A DNA stretch of 52,107 bases from Thermoplasmata archaeon (GTDB lineage: Archaea > Thermoplasmatota > Thermoplasmata > Lutacidiplasmatales > UBA184), in assembly GCA_022750435.1 (NCBI GenBank), contig JAKIVS010000014.1:1-52107 (forward strand), read 5' to 3'. The notes under the pieces were generated by a model that saw only the letters and a list, made by a program, of their open reading frames with translations, had not been told where the DNA came from and ran no database searches. Of the stretch, positions 22,857 through 31,347 are shown in pieces. Numbering within the stretch: position 1 is the stretch's first letter; the number at the start of each line of letters is the position of its first letter. The position numbers and the translations under genes were made by a program.

Positions 22857-23750
22857 TTGACCGCACGCTGGGACGGCCGCGCCCTCTCCGAGGGGCTGCT
22901 CACCGCCGCCCGTCAGGCGGTGGACTCGGGGATTCCCGAGGGGGGCCGTCCTCCGTCCCTCGTGAGCGTCCATACGGCCGGCCCATCGCCGTACTCGTTC
23001 TACCTGCGACACCAGGCCCGTGCCGCCGACCGGGCCGGGATCACGTTCCGCGACATCACCCTCGCCGAGGACCTGACCGCACCGACGCTGCGCGAAGTGA
23101 TGCGCGCGCTCGACGCGGAGCCCGGGGTGGATGCGGTGATCCTGGAGCATCCGCTCCCACCGCAGCTCGGCTTCTTCTCGGCAGTCTCGGCCCTTCGGAT
23201 CGAGAAGGACGTCGACGGGGTCGGGGCGGCCAGCCTCGGCCGGCTCCTGGCCGGCCAACCGGTCCACGTCCCGGCGGTCGCGCGAGGGGCGGTGAAGCTC
23301 GCCCGCCATCACGGGGCTTCCTTCCCGGGCCGCCCGGTCACGGTCATCGGCCGGTCGGAAACCGTCGGCCTCCCAATTGCGCTGCTTCTCTCGGTCCGGG
23401 GCCTCGGCGCCGACGCCACCGTGACGCTCGCCCACTCTCGGACGCCCGACCTGGCGGCGGCGCTCTGTTGCGCCGACGTGGTCTTCTCCTGCGCCGGCCA
23501 GCCCGGGCTCCTGAATCGGGGGAACGTCCCGGAGGGAGCGGCCATCGTGGACGTCGGCCTCTCGAACGTCCCGGACTCGACGGCCCCCGGGGGCCAACGG
23601 GCCGTCGGAGACGCCGACGTCGCCGACCTGGAGGGGTGGGCGCGCGCCGTGACCCCGGTCCCGGGCGGGGTCGGGCCGGTCACGGTGGCGACCTTGATGG
23701 AGAGTACCGTGCTCGCGTGGGACCTCCTGGGGCGGGGAAAGGCACTGTGA
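22857..23750 (+). CDS. folD: FolD-like methylene-THF dehydrogenase lacking the cyclohydrolase Lys
   Basis: This 297 aa protein is a FolD homologue, normally bifunctional methylene-tetrahydrofolate dehydrogenase/cyclohydrolase. Conserved features are Y49 (SFYLRHQARAADRAG), D120-G121 in EKDVDGVG, the NADP loop GRSETVGLPIA and PGGVGPVTVATL near the C-terminus. Aligning with E. coli FolD, Tyr50, Lys54, Gln98 and Asp121 correspond to Tyr49, Gln53, Glu97 and Asp120. The essential cyclohydrolase Lys is thus Gln and the Gln is Glu. In E. coli, loss of this Lys abolishes cyclohydrolase while leaving dehydrogenase activity. The start is TTG; its stop overlaps the next gene as GTGA. Confidence 0.85.
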   Translation: MTARWDGRALSEGLLTAARQAVDSGIPEGGRPPSLVSVHTAGPSPYSFYLRHQARAADRAGITFRDITLAEDLTAPTLREVMRALDAEPGVDAVILEHPLPPQLGFFSAVSALRIEKDVDGVGAASLGRLLAGQPVHVPAVARGAVKLARHHGASFPGRPVTVIGRSETVGLPIALLLSVRGLGADATVTLAHSRTPDLAAALCCADVVFSCAGQPGLLNRGNVPEGAAIVDVGLSNVPDSTAPGGQRAVGDADVADLEGWARAVTPVPGGVGPVTVATLMESTVLAWDLLGRGKAL

Positions 23751-24085
23751 CGGCACGACCGAAGACGCCGCCGTTGCACTGCCGGGACTGCCCGATGTGG
23801 TACGGCGCCGACGACGAGGGGTGGGGCCCGTGCTCGATCAAGAACCGCCGCGGGGAGGAGCGGTTCCTCACCTTTGGCGGGCACCGGTGCGACGAGGGCT
23901 ACGTTCCGCCGCCAGTGGTGAATCCGGGGAATGCCGCGCGGTTGAGCGGTTCGCGCTCGACCTCGAGCGCGTCGGCGGTCGGATACTCCTCGACCTCGAA
24001 GGCGGGTGCGCCGAGCCCCGGCGCGATGCGGCGGAGCCGGTCGGCGGCGAGCTCGAGACGGCGTCGCCCGAAGTCCACACGGTAA
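23747..24085 (+). CDS. Cys4 small protein coupled to folD
   Basis: The gene starts at a GTG overlapping the folD stop, so coupling is likely. The first 50 residues contain HCRDCPMWYGADDEG, GPCSIKNRRGEERF and GGHRCDEGYVP: Cys12, Cys15, Cys29 and Cys48, consistent with one zinc or iron-sulfur site. The residues after about 51 lie antisense to the C-terminal codons of the radical SAM gene (187-base overlap) and are Ser/Arg-rich, so the frame may have lost an earlier stop. Without that tail the protein would be about 55-65 aa. Function unknown. Confidence 0.55.
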   Translation: MTARPKTPPLHCRDCPMWYGADDEGWGPCSIKNRRGEERFLTFGGHRCDEGYVPPPVVNPGNAARLSGSRSTSSASAVGYSSTSKAGAPSPGAMRRSRSAASSRRRRPKSTR

Positions 24086-25035
24086 GACTTCGGCCCCAGT
24101 CGGTGCGTCCGAACGAGGCGGGCGGCCCATCGGGCGACATCACGGCCCGGCGGCGCCTCGACGACCCCAAACACCAGCGTGCCGTCGGAGGTCGCCTCGG
24201 CGAACGGGGCGCGGACGCGCTCCGCCTGTCGGTGGAACCGCTGCTTCAGCTGGACGCCGTCCTTGAAGCGCGAGGAACAGTAGTGGACCGGGATCGAGAG
24301 GTGGACGTCGCGGACGACCCGCTGGGCGACGGCCCGACTTCCGAGGACGCCCCAGCCGTTCGACGGGTCGAGCTCGTAGGCGCGGTCGTGGAGCTTCTCC
24401 TCGTTCGTCTCGGAGAACTCGAGCTCGTTCAGGTTGACGAAATCGACGCCGATCTCCTCGAGGGTATGGAGCAGCCGGACGAGTTCGACCTCCTTCTCCG
24501 GGAGGACCGGGATCTCGACGCCGCGTCGGATGCCCCACTTCGGGGCCTCCGTGAGGACCTTCCGGTAGGCGCCCCCGTCGGTGGCGAGGGGGCCCCAGAG
24601 GTAGTGCGGGATGTGGAGCCGGAACTCGTCGAGGCCGGCGTCGGCGAGGCGCTGGAGCTTCTCGGGGTTGGGTTCGTGGGTGTAGAGGTGGATGTTGTGC
24701 GAGGGGCCGAACGTCGACTTCAGCAACTGGACGTAGTGGAGCGTCCGGTCGAAGACCCCGAGGGGGTCGCCTCCGGTGATGCCGGTGCCGGCCGCGCCGA
24801 TGGAGCGCGCCTCGTCGAGGACGTCGGTGTCCGACACCACCCGCCGCTCGTTGGCGTACACGGCGTCGATCTGGTTCCGCCGCGAGGAGACCGGGCAGTA
24901 GAAGCACCGGAACCGGCAGAGCCCGGTGACGAACAGGACCATCTTCTTGCCCTCGGCGCACTGCACGCACGCCGGCGAGAGCGCGCCCCGGTGGCTCGAT
25001 GCCATCGGGAGCATGTGGAGGCCGTTCGCGGGCAT
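23899..25035 (-). CDS. Radical SAM protein, COG2108-like
   Basis: From the ATG at 25035 the protein is 378 aa. The radical SAM cluster motif C-x3-C-x2-C is Cys40, Cys44 and Cys47 in GLCRFRCFYCPVSSRR. An extra N-terminal pair, PACVQC (Cys23, Cys26), may bind another metal. GTGITGGDPLGVFDRTL is the SAM-binding glycine motif. This resembles the archaeal family annotated as related to pyruvate formate-lyase activating enzyme (COG2108), whose reaction is unknown. A start at 25122 would add a 29-residue basic stretch lacking conservation. The C-terminal 62 codons overlap the convergent small Cys protein gene. Confidence 0.85.
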   Translation of the reverse strand: MPANGLHMLPMASSHRGALSPACVQCAEGKKMVLFVTGLCRFRCFYCPVSSRRNQIDAVYANERRVVSDTDVLDEARSIGAAGTGITGGDPLGVFDRTLHYVQLLKSTFGPSHNIHLYTHEPNPEKLQRLADAGLDEFRLHIPHYLWGPLATDGGAYRKVLTEAPKWGIRRGVEIPVLPEKEVELVRLLHTLEEIGVDFVNLNELEFSETNEEKLHDRAYELDPSNGWGVLGSRAVAQRVVRDVHLSIPVHYCSSRFKDGVQLKQRFHRQAERVRAPFAEATSDGTLVFGVVEAPPGRDVARWAARLVRTHRLGPKSYRVDFGRRRLELAADRLRRIAPGLGAPAFEVEEYPTADALEVEREPLNRAAFPGFTTGGGT

Positions 25036-25184
25036 GGGAGGGCGAGCACCGGCCCCCCGCTCTTGAGCGTTGCCGGCGCGCTCCGGACGTCGGCGCACGC
25101 GTGGTGAGACTGCCGTAATCACTCACGGAACGCTCAAATCGGGCACCTGTCTGGGCGCGAGCAGTTTCGGAGGGAGCGATTCGA

Positions 25185-25943
25185 ATGGAGATGCAACCGG
25201 GCCAGATGGCATACGACCGGGCGAGCACGGTATTCTCGCCGGACGGCCGACTCTTCCAGGTCGAGTACGCGCTGCAGGCGATTCAGATGGGCGGCACCGC
25301 GGTCGCGGTGACGTACGACACCGGGATCGTCTTCGTCGCCTACCGGAACCTTCCCGTGAGCACGCTCGCGGAGGCCGGCTCGATCGAGAAGAGCTTCGCC
25401 ATCGACGCTGGTCTCGGCTGCGTGACCGCCGGCCTCATCGCGGACTCCCGCGTCCTCGTGGAGTTCCTCCGCCTCGAAGCCCAGCGCCACAAGATCACCT
25501 TCGGGGAGGTCGCGCCGTACCCGCTCCTCGCCCACGCCCTCGGCGGGCACCTTCAGCAGTTCACCCAGTTCGGCGGCACGCGACCGTTCGCCGTGTCGCT
25601 CCTTCTCGGCGGATTCTCCGGGCGCACCCCGGGACTCGTCGAGCTCGACCCGAGCGGCGCCACCATCGGCTGGAAGGCGTACGCCATCGGGCGCAACCGG
25701 CGCGCCGTCGCCGACTATCTCGAGGAGAAGATCGTCGCGGACCGCACGGAAGAGTCCGCCTTCAAGCTCGCTGTCCAGGCCGTCGCGGAGGGGTCGCCCT
25801 CGCCGTTCCCCCCCGAGGCGCTCGACGTCGCCATCCTCGAGCCGGAGACCGAATTGCGCCGTCTCCCGCCCACCGAGGTCGCGCGCCGCGTGCAGGGGAT
25901 GCCGTTCATCGGCGTGCCCGACCGGACGAAGAACGCGAAGTAA
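25185..25943 (+). CDS. psmA: Proteasome alpha subunit
   Basis: This 252 aa protein forms the outer rings and gate of the archaeal 20S proteasome. The N-terminus YDRASTVFSPDGRLFQVEYALQAI is the alpha-subunit signature; RASTVFSPDGR matches the gate-forming tail, and a Lys in the GSIEKSFAID region fits the pocket that docks activator C-termini. The central ATIGWKAYAIG is typical of the alpha fold. A cggaggga element about ten bases before the ATG is a good ribosome binding site. The gene converges on uvrC and overlaps its 3-prime end by 38 bases. Confidence 0.97.
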   Translation: MEMQPGQMAYDRASTVFSPDGRLFQVEYALQAIQMGGTAVAVTYDTGIVFVAYRNLPVSTLAEAGSIEKSFAIDAGLGCVTAGLIADSRVLVEFLRLEAQRHKITFGEVAPYPLLAHALGGHLQQFTQFGGTRPFAVSLLLGGFSGRTPGLVELDPSGATIGWKAYAIGRNRRAVADYLEEKIVADRTEESAFKLAVQAVAEGSPSPFPPEALDVAILEPETELRRLPPTEVARRVQGMPFIGVPDRTKNAK

Positions 25944-27648
25944 CGGGGACCTCCCCCGCCTCCTCGAACTCTTCCCGCAGGCGCATGCGCCGCCGGGTCC
26001 GGTGGTACGTCACCGCGAACCGGTGGGCCTCGTCGCGGACCGACCGGAGCAGCAGCATCGGCGGCGCGTTCCGGTTCGGCTTCAGGGGCTCGGACCGGTC
26101 GGGTAGGTAGACCTCCTCCTCCCGTTTCGCGAGTCCGATCGCCGGGATCCGCTCGTCGAGATGCGCCTCCTTCAGGACCTCCATCGCCGCGCCGAGCTGG
26201 CCCCGTCCACCGTCGATCAGCAGGAGGTCGGGGAGCGGCTCCCCTTCCTCGGCCCGCCGCGGAAACCGACGGCGAACGACCTCCGCGATGCTGGCGAAGT
26301 CGTTCGTCCCCTCGACGGTGCGGATCTTGTAGCGACGGTACTCCGACTTCGCCGGCGCCCCGCGCTCGAAGACGACGAGCGAAGCGACCCCTTCCGACCC
26401 CTGGAAGATCGAGATGTCGATCCCCTCGATCCGGTTCGGGAGGGTCGGGAGCTGGAGGAGGCGCTGGACCGCGACGAGAACGTCGCGCGGCGGCGCGCGC
26501 GCCACGACCTGGTCGACGGTGGCGCGGGCGAGGCGCTCCGCGAGGCTCGCGAGGGCCGCATTCCGCCCCGTCGGCCGGAACCCGACGGGGATCCCGCGCG
26601 CCCCCTCGAGCCAGTCGACGACGTCGTCGATCCCGTCGGGGCGGGGGCCCTGGATGTAGATGTGGTCCGGGACGATCAGCCGCTCTCCGTAGTACTGGGT
26701 GAGGAACTGACGGAGGAGCTCGCCCGCCTCGGGGACGTCGTCCGGCGGGACGGCCATCAGGTGCGGCTCGGTCCCGCGGACCTCCCCGTCGACGATGTGG
26801 AGGAGGCCGACGGCCACCCGGAGGCTCGCCGGGTCGGTCGGGTACGCGAGGGCGACCACGTCGGCGCGGCCCGCTCCGACTCCGATGACGTTCTGGCGTT
26901 CCGTGAGCGCCTTGAACCCCTCGAGGGCGTCCCGCAGGAGCGCCGCCCGCTCGAACTCTTCCTTCACGGCGGCCGCGCGCATCTCCGTCTCGAGGGCGGG
27001 CGCGAGCCCCTCGCCGTGGCGTTTCAACGCGTGGATGGCGCCATCGACCTGGACCCGGTACGCTTCGACCCCGATCTCCCCGATGCACGGGGCCGGGCAG
27101 GCGCCGATGTGGTAGTACAGGCACTCTCGCTTCGGCAGGCGGATGCACCGACGGAGACGGAAGGTTTCGGTGAGCAGCTGGGCGACACTGCGCGCCTCGC
27201 GCGCGCTCGTGTACGGGCCGAACAGGAGGTATCGATTCGACCGGCGGGGTCGGCGCACGAGGAGCACCCGCGGGAACGCCTCCCCGACGGTGATCGCGAG
27301 GTACGGGTAGCTTCGGTCGTCCTTGAGGAGCGTGTTGTACGGCGGCTGGTACTGCTTGATGAGGCTCGCCTCGAGGAGCAGCGCCTCGCGCTCGGTCACC
27401 GTCGGGACGAACTCGACGGAGCCGCTGTGCGCCAGGATGGAGCCGTCCTTCTCCACGCGGGCGTGCAGGTGGTCGAGGATGCGGCGGCGCAGCCGGAGCG
27501 CCTTCCCGACGTAGATGACCTCCCCCCGGGGCGAGCGGAACAGGTAGACGCCCGGCGTCGAGGGTCCCGGGTGGAACCGGTCCGCGTCGGCCGCGCGGAG
27601 CTCGCTCGCGGGGACGAACCCGGTCGGTCCCGCGGACGGTCCGGTCAT
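25906..27648 (-). CDS. uvrC: UvrC endonuclease, missing the C-terminal HhH domain
   Basis: This 580 aa subunit of nucleotide excision repair cuts both sides of the lesion. The N-terminal GIY-YIG nuclease is clear (TPGVYLF, VIYVGKALRLRRRILDHL). A UVR-like segment is near AAAVKEEFERAALLRDALEG, and the RNase H-like nuclease includes IEGIDISIFQGSEGVASLVVF, DLLLIDGGRGQLGAA and VRDEAHRFAVTYHR. The usual helix-hairpin-helix tail (IPGIG-type) does not follow; after YHR come only about 32 residues ending in SRSSSGRARR, and the frame stops inside the convergent psmA. It overlaps the uvrA stop as ATGA. Confidence 0.93.
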   Translation of the reverse strand: MTGPSAGPTGFVPASELRAADADRFHPGPSTPGVYLFRSPRGEVIYVGKALRLRRRILDHLHARVEKDGSILAHSGSVEFVPTVTEREALLLEASLIKQYQPPYNTLLKDDRSYPYLAITVGEAFPRVLLVRRPRRSNRYLLFGPYTSAREARSVAQLLTETFRLRRCIRLPKRECLYYHIGACPAPCIGEIGVEAYRVQVDGAIHALKRHGEGLAPALETEMRAAAVKEEFERAALLRDALEGFKALTERQNVIGVGAGRADVVALAYPTDPASLRVAVGLLHIVDGEVRGTEPHLMAVPPDDVPEAGELLRQFLTQYYGERLIVPDHIYIQGPRPDGIDDVVDWLEGARGIPVGFRPTGRNAALASLAERLARATVDQVVARAPPRDVLVAVQRLLQLPTLPNRIEGIDISIFQGSEGVASLVVFERGAPAKSEYRRYKIRTVEGTNDFASIAEVVRRRFPRRAEEGEPLPDLLLIDGGRGQLGAAMEVLKEAHLDERIPAIGLAKREEEVYLPDRSEPLKPNRNAPPMLLLRSVRDEAHRFAVTYHRTRRRMRLREEFEEAGEVPVTSRSSSGRARR

Positions 27649-30500
27649 CGTCGGGCGGTCGGCGCCACCGGCGCCTCGAGCAACGGGGCGAGGAAGCGGC
27701 CCGTGTACGACCCGCGCACCCGGCTCACCTCTTCGGGGGTCCCGGCCGCGATCACGTGCCCCCCCGCACCCCCGCCCTCGGGGCCGAGGTCGATGAGCCA
27801 GTCCGCGCACTTCAGGACGTCGAGGTTGTGCTCGATCACGACGACGGTGTTGCCGCCCTCGCGGAGCCGGTGGAGGACTTCGAGGAGGCGTTCCACATCG
27901 GCGAAGTGGAGGCCGGTCGTCGGTTCGTCCAGCAGGTAGAGGGTGCGGCCGGTCGGCGTCTTGGCGAGCTCGAAGGCGATCTTGACCCGCTGCGCCTCTC
28001 CGCCGGAGAGCGTGGTCGCGCTCTGCCCGAGGGAGATGTAGCCGAGGCCGACGTCGACAAGGAGTTGCAGGCGGGAGGAGATGCGGCGGTGGAGGGAAAA
28101 GAATGCGAGCCCGTCATCGACGGTCATCGCGAGGACGTCGGCGATCGACTTCCCCTTGAACGTCACCTGAAGCGTTTCGGCGTTGAACCGCTGGCCCCGG
28201 CACTCCTCGCAGACGACGTAGACGTCGGGGAGGAAGTGCATCTCGTACCGGAGGACGCCGTCGCCCTCGCACGCCTCGCAGCGGCCGCCGGCGACGTTGA
28301 AGCTGAACCGGCCGGGGGCGAAGCCCCGCGCCTTCGCCTCCGGCAACCCGGCGAACAGCTCCCGGATCGGCGTCATCACGCCGGTGTACGTCGCCGGATT
28401 GCTGCGGGGGGTCCGACCGATCGGCGACTGGTCGATGAGAAGGACTCGGTCGATCTGGTCGATCCCCTCGATGAAGTCGTGCTTTCCCGGGCTCTCGCGG
28501 GAGAGGCCAAGGTGCCGGCGGACGCCCTTGTAGATCAGCTCGGTGAGGAGCGTCGACTTGCCGCTCCCGGAGACGCCGGAGATCGCGGTGAGGGTTCCGA
28601 GCGGGATCTTGACGTCCTCGCCCTTCAGGTTGTTCTCCTTCGGGCCCCGGACCACGAGCCACCGGCTGGACGGCGTGACCCGCCGTTCGGGGACGGCAAT
28701 CGAGCGGCGGCCCGAGAGGAAGGCCCCCGTGACCGAGCGCGGAGCCCGGCCGATCCCGTCCGGAAGTCCCGCGTAGAGGAGTTCTCCGCCGAGACGCCCG
28801 GCCCCCGGCCCGAGGTCGACGAGCCAGTCGGCCTGTCGCATCGTCATCTCGTCGTGTTCGACCACGAGCAGGGTGTTGCCGAGGTCGCGCAGCGTCTGGA
28901 GAGTGGCGAGGAGCCGGGCGTGGTCGCGCGGGTGGAGCCCGATGGACGGCTCATCCAGGATGTAGAGGACGCCGACGAGTCCGGAGCCGATCTGCGTGGC
29001 AAGGGCGATGCGCTCGGCCTCGCCCCCGGACAGGCTCGCCGAGGCCCGGTCGAGCGAGAGGTAGGTGAGGCCGACGTTGACGAGGAAGCCGAGGCGGGCC
29101 CGGATCTCCTTGACGACCTGACCGACGATCTTCTCGTCCTTCTCGGTGAGCTTCAGCTGGTCGGTCCGGGCGAGCAGCTCCTCTACGCTCATGGCGGAGA
29201 GTTCGGCGATGGACCGACCCATCACCGTCACGGCGAGGCTCGCGGGCTTGAGCCGCCGGCCACCGCAGGCCCGGCACGGCGTGAACGTCATGAAGCCGAG
29301 GTAGAACTCCTTCGCTCCCTCGCTCTTGGTCGCCTTCCATCGCCGTTCGACGGCGGCGACGAGACCTTCCTTGAGCCAGCCGCCGTGCCACCAGTAGCTC
29401 GACCACTTGCCCGTTCCCCCGACCGGCTTGTCCGAGCCGTAGAACATCGCTTTCCAGCCGGCCTCGGAGAGTTCGCTCACCGGTCGGTCGATGTCGTAGT
29501 GGAACGCCGCGCCGAACCGCGCGAGGGCGTCCCGCTCCGGGGTCAGCCCCCAGACCGAGATCGCCTTGGTGAGCGGCTTCGACTTGTCGGGGAGGATCAG
29601 GGTCGGGTCGGCGTGGAGGGTGGCGCCGATCCCCGAGCACTCGGGACAGGCGCCGAACGGGCTGTTGAACGAGAACATCCGCGGGGTCAGTTCCTCGATC
29701 GAGAATCCGCAGACGGGGCACGCGCGGCGGCTCGAGAACGACTCCCGACGGCCGCCCGGCCGTCGGAGGAGGACGAGACCCTCGGCCAGGTCCCGCGCGA
29801 GCGTCACGGCCTCCGCGAGGCGCGTCGCCTCCTCCTCGCGGGCTTCCAGGGTGTCGACGACGACCTCGATCGTGTGCTTCTTCGTTTTTCCGAGGCGGAG
29901 CTCCGAGCTCCCGAGCCGCACCTCGCTGCCGTCCACGATCGCGCGTCGGTAGCCGTCCTTCCGGAGCTTCTCGATGACGTCCCGGTGCTCGCCGCGCATC
30001 CCGCGGACGACCGGGGCCAGGACGTCGACCTTCTCACCGGCGGCCCGCTCGAGGACGGCGGCGACGATCCGGTCGACGGACTGCGGGGCGATCTCCTCCC
30101 CGTCGTTCGGGCAGTGCGGGATGCCGACCCTAGCGTAGAGCAGGCGGAGGTAGTCGTGTACCTCCGTGACCGTCCCCACGGTGGACCGCGGGTTGCGGCT
30201 CCCCGCCCTCTGCTCGATCGCGATGGCGGGGGAAAGGCCCTCGATGGAATCGACGTCGGGTTTGTCCATCTGGCCAAGGAACTGGCGGGCGTACGCGGAG
30301 AGACTCTCGATGTACCGGCGTTGGCCCTCGGCGTACAGGGTGTCGAAGGCGAGCGACGACTTCCCGGAACCGCTCACGCCAGTGATGACGATGAACCGGT
30401 TCCGGGGAAGGTCGATGCTGACGTTCTTCAGGTTGTGCTGGCGCGCGCCCCGGATTCGGATCGCCGGCGCCGGACCGGGCTCCTTCGACTCGATTGCCAT
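27645..30500 (-). CDS. uvrA: UvrA excision-repair ATPase
   Basis: This 951 aa protein is the damage-recognition ATPase of nucleotide excision repair. The first Walker A is GVSGSGKSSLAF (residues 41-52) and the first ABC signature LSGGEAERIALATQIGSGL. The second half repeats this with GVSGSGKSTLL and LSGGEAQRVKIAFEL. Zinc-binding CPVCGFSIEELTPRMFSFNSPFGACPECSG and CEACEGDGVLRYEMHFLPDVYVVCEECRG are present. Length fits bacterial UvrA, indicating bacterial ancestry. A GGGAGGT ribosome site precedes the ATG. uvrB is not in the window. Upstream lies a creatininase-like gene 15 bases away, same strand. Confidence 0.97.
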   Translation of the reverse strand: MAIESKEPGPAPAIRIRGARQHNLKNVSIDLPRNRFIVITGVSGSGKSSLAFDTLYAEGQRRYIESLSAYARQFLGQMDKPDVDSIEGLSPAIAIEQRAGSRNPRSTVGTVTEVHDYLRLLYARVGIPHCPNDGEEIAPQSVDRIVAAVLERAAGEKVDVLAPVVRGMRGEHRDVIEKLRKDGYRRAIVDGSEVRLGSSELRLGKTKKHTIEVVVDTLEAREEEATRLAEAVTLARDLAEGLVLLRRPGGRRESFSSRRACPVCGFSIEELTPRMFSFNSPFGACPECSGIGATLHADPTLILPDKSKPLTKAISVWGLTPERDALARFGAAFHYDIDRPVSELSEAGWKAMFYGSDKPVGGTGKWSSYWWHGGWLKEGLVAAVERRWKATKSEGAKEFYLGFMTFTPCRACGGRRLKPASLAVTVMGRSIAELSAMSVEELLARTDQLKLTEKDEKIVGQVVKEIRARLGFLVNVGLTYLSLDRASASLSGGEAERIALATQIGSGLVGVLYILDEPSIGLHPRDHARLLATLQTLRDLGNTLLVVEHDEMTMRQADWLVDLGPGAGRLGGELLYAGLPDGIGRAPRSVTGAFLSGRRSIAVPERRVTPSSRWLVVRGPKENNLKGEDVKIPLGTLTAISGVSGSGKSTLLTELIYKGVRRHLGLSRESPGKHDFIEGIDQIDRVLLIDQSPIGRTPRSNPATYTGVMTPIRELFAGLPEAKARGFAPGRFSFNVAGGRCEACEGDGVLRYEMHFLPDVYVVCEECRGQRFNAETLQVTFKGKSIADVLAMTVDDGLAFFSLHRRISSRLQLLVDVGLGYISLGQSATTLSGGEAQRVKIAFELAKTPTGRTLYLLDEPTTGLHFADVERLLEVLHRLREGGNTVVVIEHNLDVLKCADWLIDLGPEGGGAGGHVIAAGTPEEVSRVRGSYTGRFLAPLLEAPVAPTARR

Positions 30501-30515
30501 CGCAGGACCTCCCGT

Positions 30516-31229
30516 TCAGTCGATCCACAGCTCGCGGACGGTCGCCTCGAGCCGGTCCAGGACGTACGCCTGCACGTGGGCCCCCAACTCGGCGGTCGCC
30601 GGGCCAGGATCGCCGATCACGCTCTCCGGCCACTCGTCGACCGATCCCGGACCGGGAACGAACGGCGAGGTCCGCCGGAGCGTGGCGGGGCGATGCGTCC
30701 CGACGAGCTCCGGCCGCAGCGCAAGGACCCGCGAGGTCTCGAGGAGCCCGGCATGTCCGTCGGACTCCGGGGCGTCCTTGCCCCGGCGCTCGTAGACAAA
30801 ATCGTAGTCGCTGAGAACGGCGATCCGCGCCGTGGGAACGGCCCGCATCGCCCGGTCGGCCGCCTCGCGGAGGGCCGCCATGTGACCCCGCTCGGCGTGG
30901 CCGGACAGGACGAGGATCCGCCGGGCGCGATGACGGGCAAGGTCGGTGAGAACCTCCTCGACATAGTTCGACAGGGCCGAGAGGGAGACGCTCACGGTAC
31001 CCGGGAAATTGCGCGCCGACGGGGCGGAGCCGTACGGGATGGTCGGCGCGACGAGCGCGCCCATCCGGTCGGCCAGCGCGCGGGCCGTCGCCTCGGCCTG
31101 GATCTGGTCGGCGCCGAGCGGAAGGTGGGGACCGTGGGCTTCCAGGGCGCCCACGGGGAGGATGAGGAGCGGGCCGTCGGCGATCCGGCGCTCGAACGAG
31201 CGCGAATCGAGTTCCAAAACGTCCGTCAC
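30516..31229 (-). CDS. Creatininase-family amidohydrolase (ArfB-like)
   Basis: This 237 aa protein is of the creatininase/creatinine amidohydrolase family. Metal-binding elements are LPVGALEAHGPHLPLGADQI (Glu, His, Asp), SGHAERGHM and DGHAGLLETS. In methanogens a relative, ArfB, is the deformylase of riboflavin and F420 synthesis; others are mycofactocin protease MftE or creatininase. Which applies is undetermined. The GTG start at 31229 lies close to a TATA-like element. Only 15 bases separate it from the uvrA ATG, so it probably leads the uvrA-uvrC transcript. Confidence 0.85.
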   Translation of the reverse strand: MTDVLELDSRSFERRIADGPLLILPVGALEAHGPHLPLGADQIQAEATARALADRMGALVAPTIPYGSAPSARNFPGTVSVSLSALSNYVEEVLTDLARHRARRILVLSGHAERGHMAALREAADRAMRAVPTARIAVLSDYDFVYERRGKDAPESDGHAGLLETSRVLALRPELVGTHRPATLRRTSPFVPGPGSVDEWPESVIGDPGPATAELGAHVQAYVLDRLEATVRELWID

Positions 31230-31259
31230 GCCGTCCTCGGCGTTCCGACCCGTGCGCCG

Positions 31260-31267
31260 TATTTAAC
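31260..31267 (-). promoter_or_regulatory. TATA-like box for creatininase-uvrA-uvrC unit
   Basis: The run tatttaac reads gttaaata on the minus strand, centred about 34 bases before the GTG at 31229, giving a leader of roughly seven bases. Confidence 0.55.
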
Positions 31268-31347
31268 GCGGGACGGAAGGGGAGGAAACGCCGCCGAGGG
31301 GGGAAGGTTTCATCGGCGCGCGCCGGCTGGGCGCGAGGTTCGAGCGT

